From Alphaproteobacteria bacterium (GTDB taxonomy: Bacteria; Pseudomonadota; Alphaproteobacteria; Rhodobacterales; Rhodobacteraceae), in NCBI GenBank assembly GCA_003694465.1, contig RFKM01000095.1:1-6187 (forward strand): a DNA stretch of 6,187 nucleotides, given 5' to 3'. The notes beneath the pieces were generated by a model. It ran no database searches and was not told the DNA's origin. It saw only the letters and a list, made by a program, of their open reading frames with translations. The first letter of the stretch is position 1. Each line of letters starts with the position of its first letter. Both the position numbers and the translations under genes were made by a program. Positions 4,861-6,187 of the stretch are shown here, piece by piece.

Positions 4861-5982
4861 TCAGGCCAGATACATCCGCCCCGCCCAGCGCGCCGCCAGC
4901 GGCCAGACCAGCGCCCCGGCGCCGGCGAGGAAGATCGCCATGACCGCAAGCCAGCCGAGCCAGGGCACGAGGGCGACGAGCGCGCCGAGCGCCGCGCCGG
5001 CAAAGGCCGCCACCGCCCGCCCGCCGGTGCTTTCGGGCAGGCCCCGCCCGGTCATCCGGATGGCCCAGACGCCGAGGGCATAGACCCCGACCACATAACC
5101 GACCAAGCCGAGCAGCACCGCCGCCACCAGAGAGACCGGCACCAGCAAGAGGCCAATGCCCGTCATGGCCAGAAGCACCACCGAGCCAACCAGAGCCGAA
5201 AGCGCGGCGAAACCGAGCAGGCCGGCACGCACGGGGCGGCTCAGCGCCCGCTCGCGCAGCCGCCCGAGGGTGCCCGGCGCGACGGCCGCGAAGATCGTGC
5301 CCAGCACGCCTATGAAGACCACGCCGCCGAGCCAGCCACCCAGACGCTGGAAGACGCCTTTCCGCCCGGCCTCGGTGTCGTGCTCGAATTCCGAGGCGGG
5401 ATGGCGGATCACCCGCGCCTCGGGTGCAACGGCGGCGGGCACCTCGATGTCCTGCGGATCGTCGGCATAGAGGTGCAGCGTGCCCTCGATGCGCGCCTTG
5501 TCGCCCCAGTCCACCGACTTTGCCGCGAGCGCCACATCGCCCGAGATCACCCCGTCGATCGCCACCGTCTCGCCGGCCAGAATCGCCGCGCCAGCCACGG
5601 GCGCGAGGATCTCGACGTCCGAACCGGTGGCGCGCAGGTTCCCGGCCACCGGTTCCGTTACCGTAACCGTCTGCCCGGCAAGGGTCGCGTTCCCGGCCAC
5701 GGGACCGGCGACCGTCACCGAGCTGCCGGCGCCATAGAGGTTCTGCCCGACGCGCCCCTCGAGCATCACCCGCCGGCCGGCAAGATGGGCGGTGCCGCCG
5801 ACATCGCCGCGCACCGAAACCCGGTTGCCCGCGGCGAAAACATCGCCTTCGATGCTCTGCCCGAGGCGCACGGATTCGCCGGCCGCGAAGGTATCGCCGC
5901 CGAAGCGCCAGGCGGCGGCTTCATCGGCCTGCGCCGGCAGGGCCAGCAGCAGGAGGAAGAGGGAAAGTAGCGCGCGGTGCAT
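4861..5982 (-). CDS. Exported bactofilin-like beta-helix protein with C-terminal membrane domain
   Basis: A 373-residue protein of unknown function. A signal peptide occupies residues 1-19 (hydrophobic Leu run, then PAQA before Asp20). Residues 32-150 are seven consecutive 17-residue units of pattern x-x-A-G-x-x-V-x-V-x-x-x-V-x-G-x-x, followed by a degenerate eighth. This is the kind of repeat that builds bactofilin/polymer-forming right-handed beta-helices. A charged linker (about 165-212) leads to four or five hydrophobic segments (roughly 215-235, 252-275, 277-305, 322-342 and 344-362), separated by short Arg-rich loops. With a signal peptide the beta-helix should lie in the periplasm, unlike classical cytosolic bactofilins. 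The start ATG at 5982 has GGGAGG seven bases upstream; an in-frame extension to 6072 would bury the signal peptide. The esterase gene follows closely. Polymer formation and partner identity are inference. Confidence 0.8.
   Translation of the reverse strand: MHRALLSLFLLLLALPAQADEAAAWRFGGDTFAAGESVRLGQSIEGDVFAAGNRVSVRGDVGGTAHLAGRRVMLEGRVGQNLYGAGSSVTVAGPVAGNATLAGQTVTVTEPVAGNLRATGSDVEILAPVAGAAILAGETVAIDGVISGDVALAAKSVDWGDKARIEGTLHLYADDPQDIEVPAAVAPEARVIRHPASEFEHDTEAGRKGVFQRLGGWLGGVVFIGVLGTIFAAVAPGTLGRLRERALSRPVRAGLLGFAALSALVGSVVLLAMTGIGLLLVPVSLVAAVLLGLVGYVVGVYALGVWAIRMTGRGLPESTGGRAVAAFAGAALGALVALVPWLGWLAVMAIFLAGAGALVWPLAARWAGRMYLA
5533..5889 (-). repeat. Seven 51-base coding repeats (17-residue beta-helix rungs)
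   Basis: Seven units in register with no insertions or deletions encode residues 32-48, 49-65, 66-82, 83-99, 100-116, 117-133 and 134-150 of the beta-helix protein. Each unit has A or T then G at positions 3-4, V at position 7 and G near position 15. The DNA is diverged between units, so this is an old protein-level repeat, not a fresh tandem duplication. Confidence 0.8.
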
Positions 5983-6187
5983 GGCATTGCCTCCCGAATG
6001 GGTTGGGTCAGGGTTCGACATCGTGTCGCAGCCGATCGAATTCACGCGCCCGGAACGAAGAGCGGCCCGCACATGCGGTCGTATCCCCTCGGTCCCGTAA
6101 GCGCTTCTCCTATCGGGAGCGACAAGAGGCAGATAGTCATCCCGGGCGGAAAATCCACCCGCGGCGCAAGATACGGCGGGCCATTGC
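5983..6187. other. Upstream region of the beta-helix/esterase unit, no gene recognised
   Basis: These 205 bases hold the leader of the beta-helix gene and probably its promoter, but I see no convincing -35/-10 pair. The one clear symmetrical element is CGACA-TCG-TGTCG (6016-6028), 34 bases above the start codon, which could be a small hairpin or an operator. At the very edge, a minus-strand frame ends at 6137 with a stop after 15 codons from an ATG at 6184. It might be the tail of a neighbouring gene, but too little is visible. The stretch is slightly less GC-rich than the genes. Confidence 0.3.

Noticed and set aside
4824..5003. N-terminal extension of the esterase to 5003
   Set aside because: It would overlap the beta-helix gene by over 140 bases and hide a good signal peptide and ribosome site at 4823.
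4630..5970. Plus-strand open frame of about 446 codons opposite the beta-helix gene
   Set aside because: It lacks a domain and is rich in Arg/His/Pro/Gln. The opposite strand has a signal peptide, exact 17-residue repeats and membrane segments.
6016..6028. CGACA-TCG-TGTCG as a regulator operator
   Set aside because: It is a clear 5-bp inverted repeat but matches no operator that I know, and short palindromes of this size occur by chance; kept only as a note on the upstream region.
5983..6072. N-terminal extension of the beta-helix protein to a GTG at 6072
   Set aside because: The extension has no motif and would place the hydrophobic signal sequence 30 residues inside; the GGGAGG site clearly serves ATG 5982.
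5998..6187. Plus-strand frame open from ATG 5998 to the window edge
   Set aside because: The ATG has no ribosome site, the product is unrecognisable, and an open frame of 63 codons is unremarkable at this GC content. The part beyond the window cannot be judged.

Overview
The window is GC-rich (clearly above 60% by eye) and codon use is strongly G/C at third positions. Gene content and several local signals point to an alphaproteobacterium of the Rhodobacteraceae type. These signals are a fused ATP-sulfurylase/APS-kinase gene, the Hsp20–DUF1150 pair, a YdcH-type protein next to purE-purK, and a composite GC-hairpin intergenic repeat ending in a CCGGAGTATTTTCCC-like motif. The species cannot be named from this sequence alone. 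It looks like ordinary chromosomal housekeeping DNA: there are no mobile elements, CRISPR arrays, tRNAs or rRNAs.

Layout. (1) Positions 2-997, plus strand: the 3' part of a bifunctional sulfate adenylyltransferase/adenylylsulfate kinase gene, closed by a textbook hairpin terminator. (2) Positions 1050-1175: a non-coding convergent gap filled with GC hairpins. (3) Minus strand: a small heat-shock protein (Hsp20, 1842-1426) followed by a DUF1150 protein (1401-1174). Upstream lie an RpoH-like promoter and a 5' leader that folds into a near-perfect ROSE-type RNA thermometer. (4) Plus strand: a divergent sigma-70-like promoter, a small YdcH/DUF465 protein, then purE and purK. A 28-codon ORF is wedged between purE and purK, overlapping both. 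(5) Minus strand, convergent with purK: a probable two-gene unit. It comprises an exported bactofilin-like beta-helix protein with a membrane C-terminal half (5982-4861), then a secreted alpha/beta-hydrolase of the EstA/lipase type (4823-4002). The last 205 bases are upstream DNA of that unit with no recognisable gene.

How the parts work together. PurE and PurK jointly convert AIR to CAIR in purine synthesis. Sat/CysC activates sulfate to PAPS. Hsp20 is controlled by two heat-responsive layers, promoter and thermometer. The beta-helix/esterase pair is an envelope module of unknown role. The most rewarding signals for follow-up are the ROSE-like thermometer, the coupled 28-codon ORF inside the pur operon, and the exactly periodic 17-residue repeat in the membrane-anchored beta-helix protein. 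I do not see strong evidence for a wholly undescribed system.
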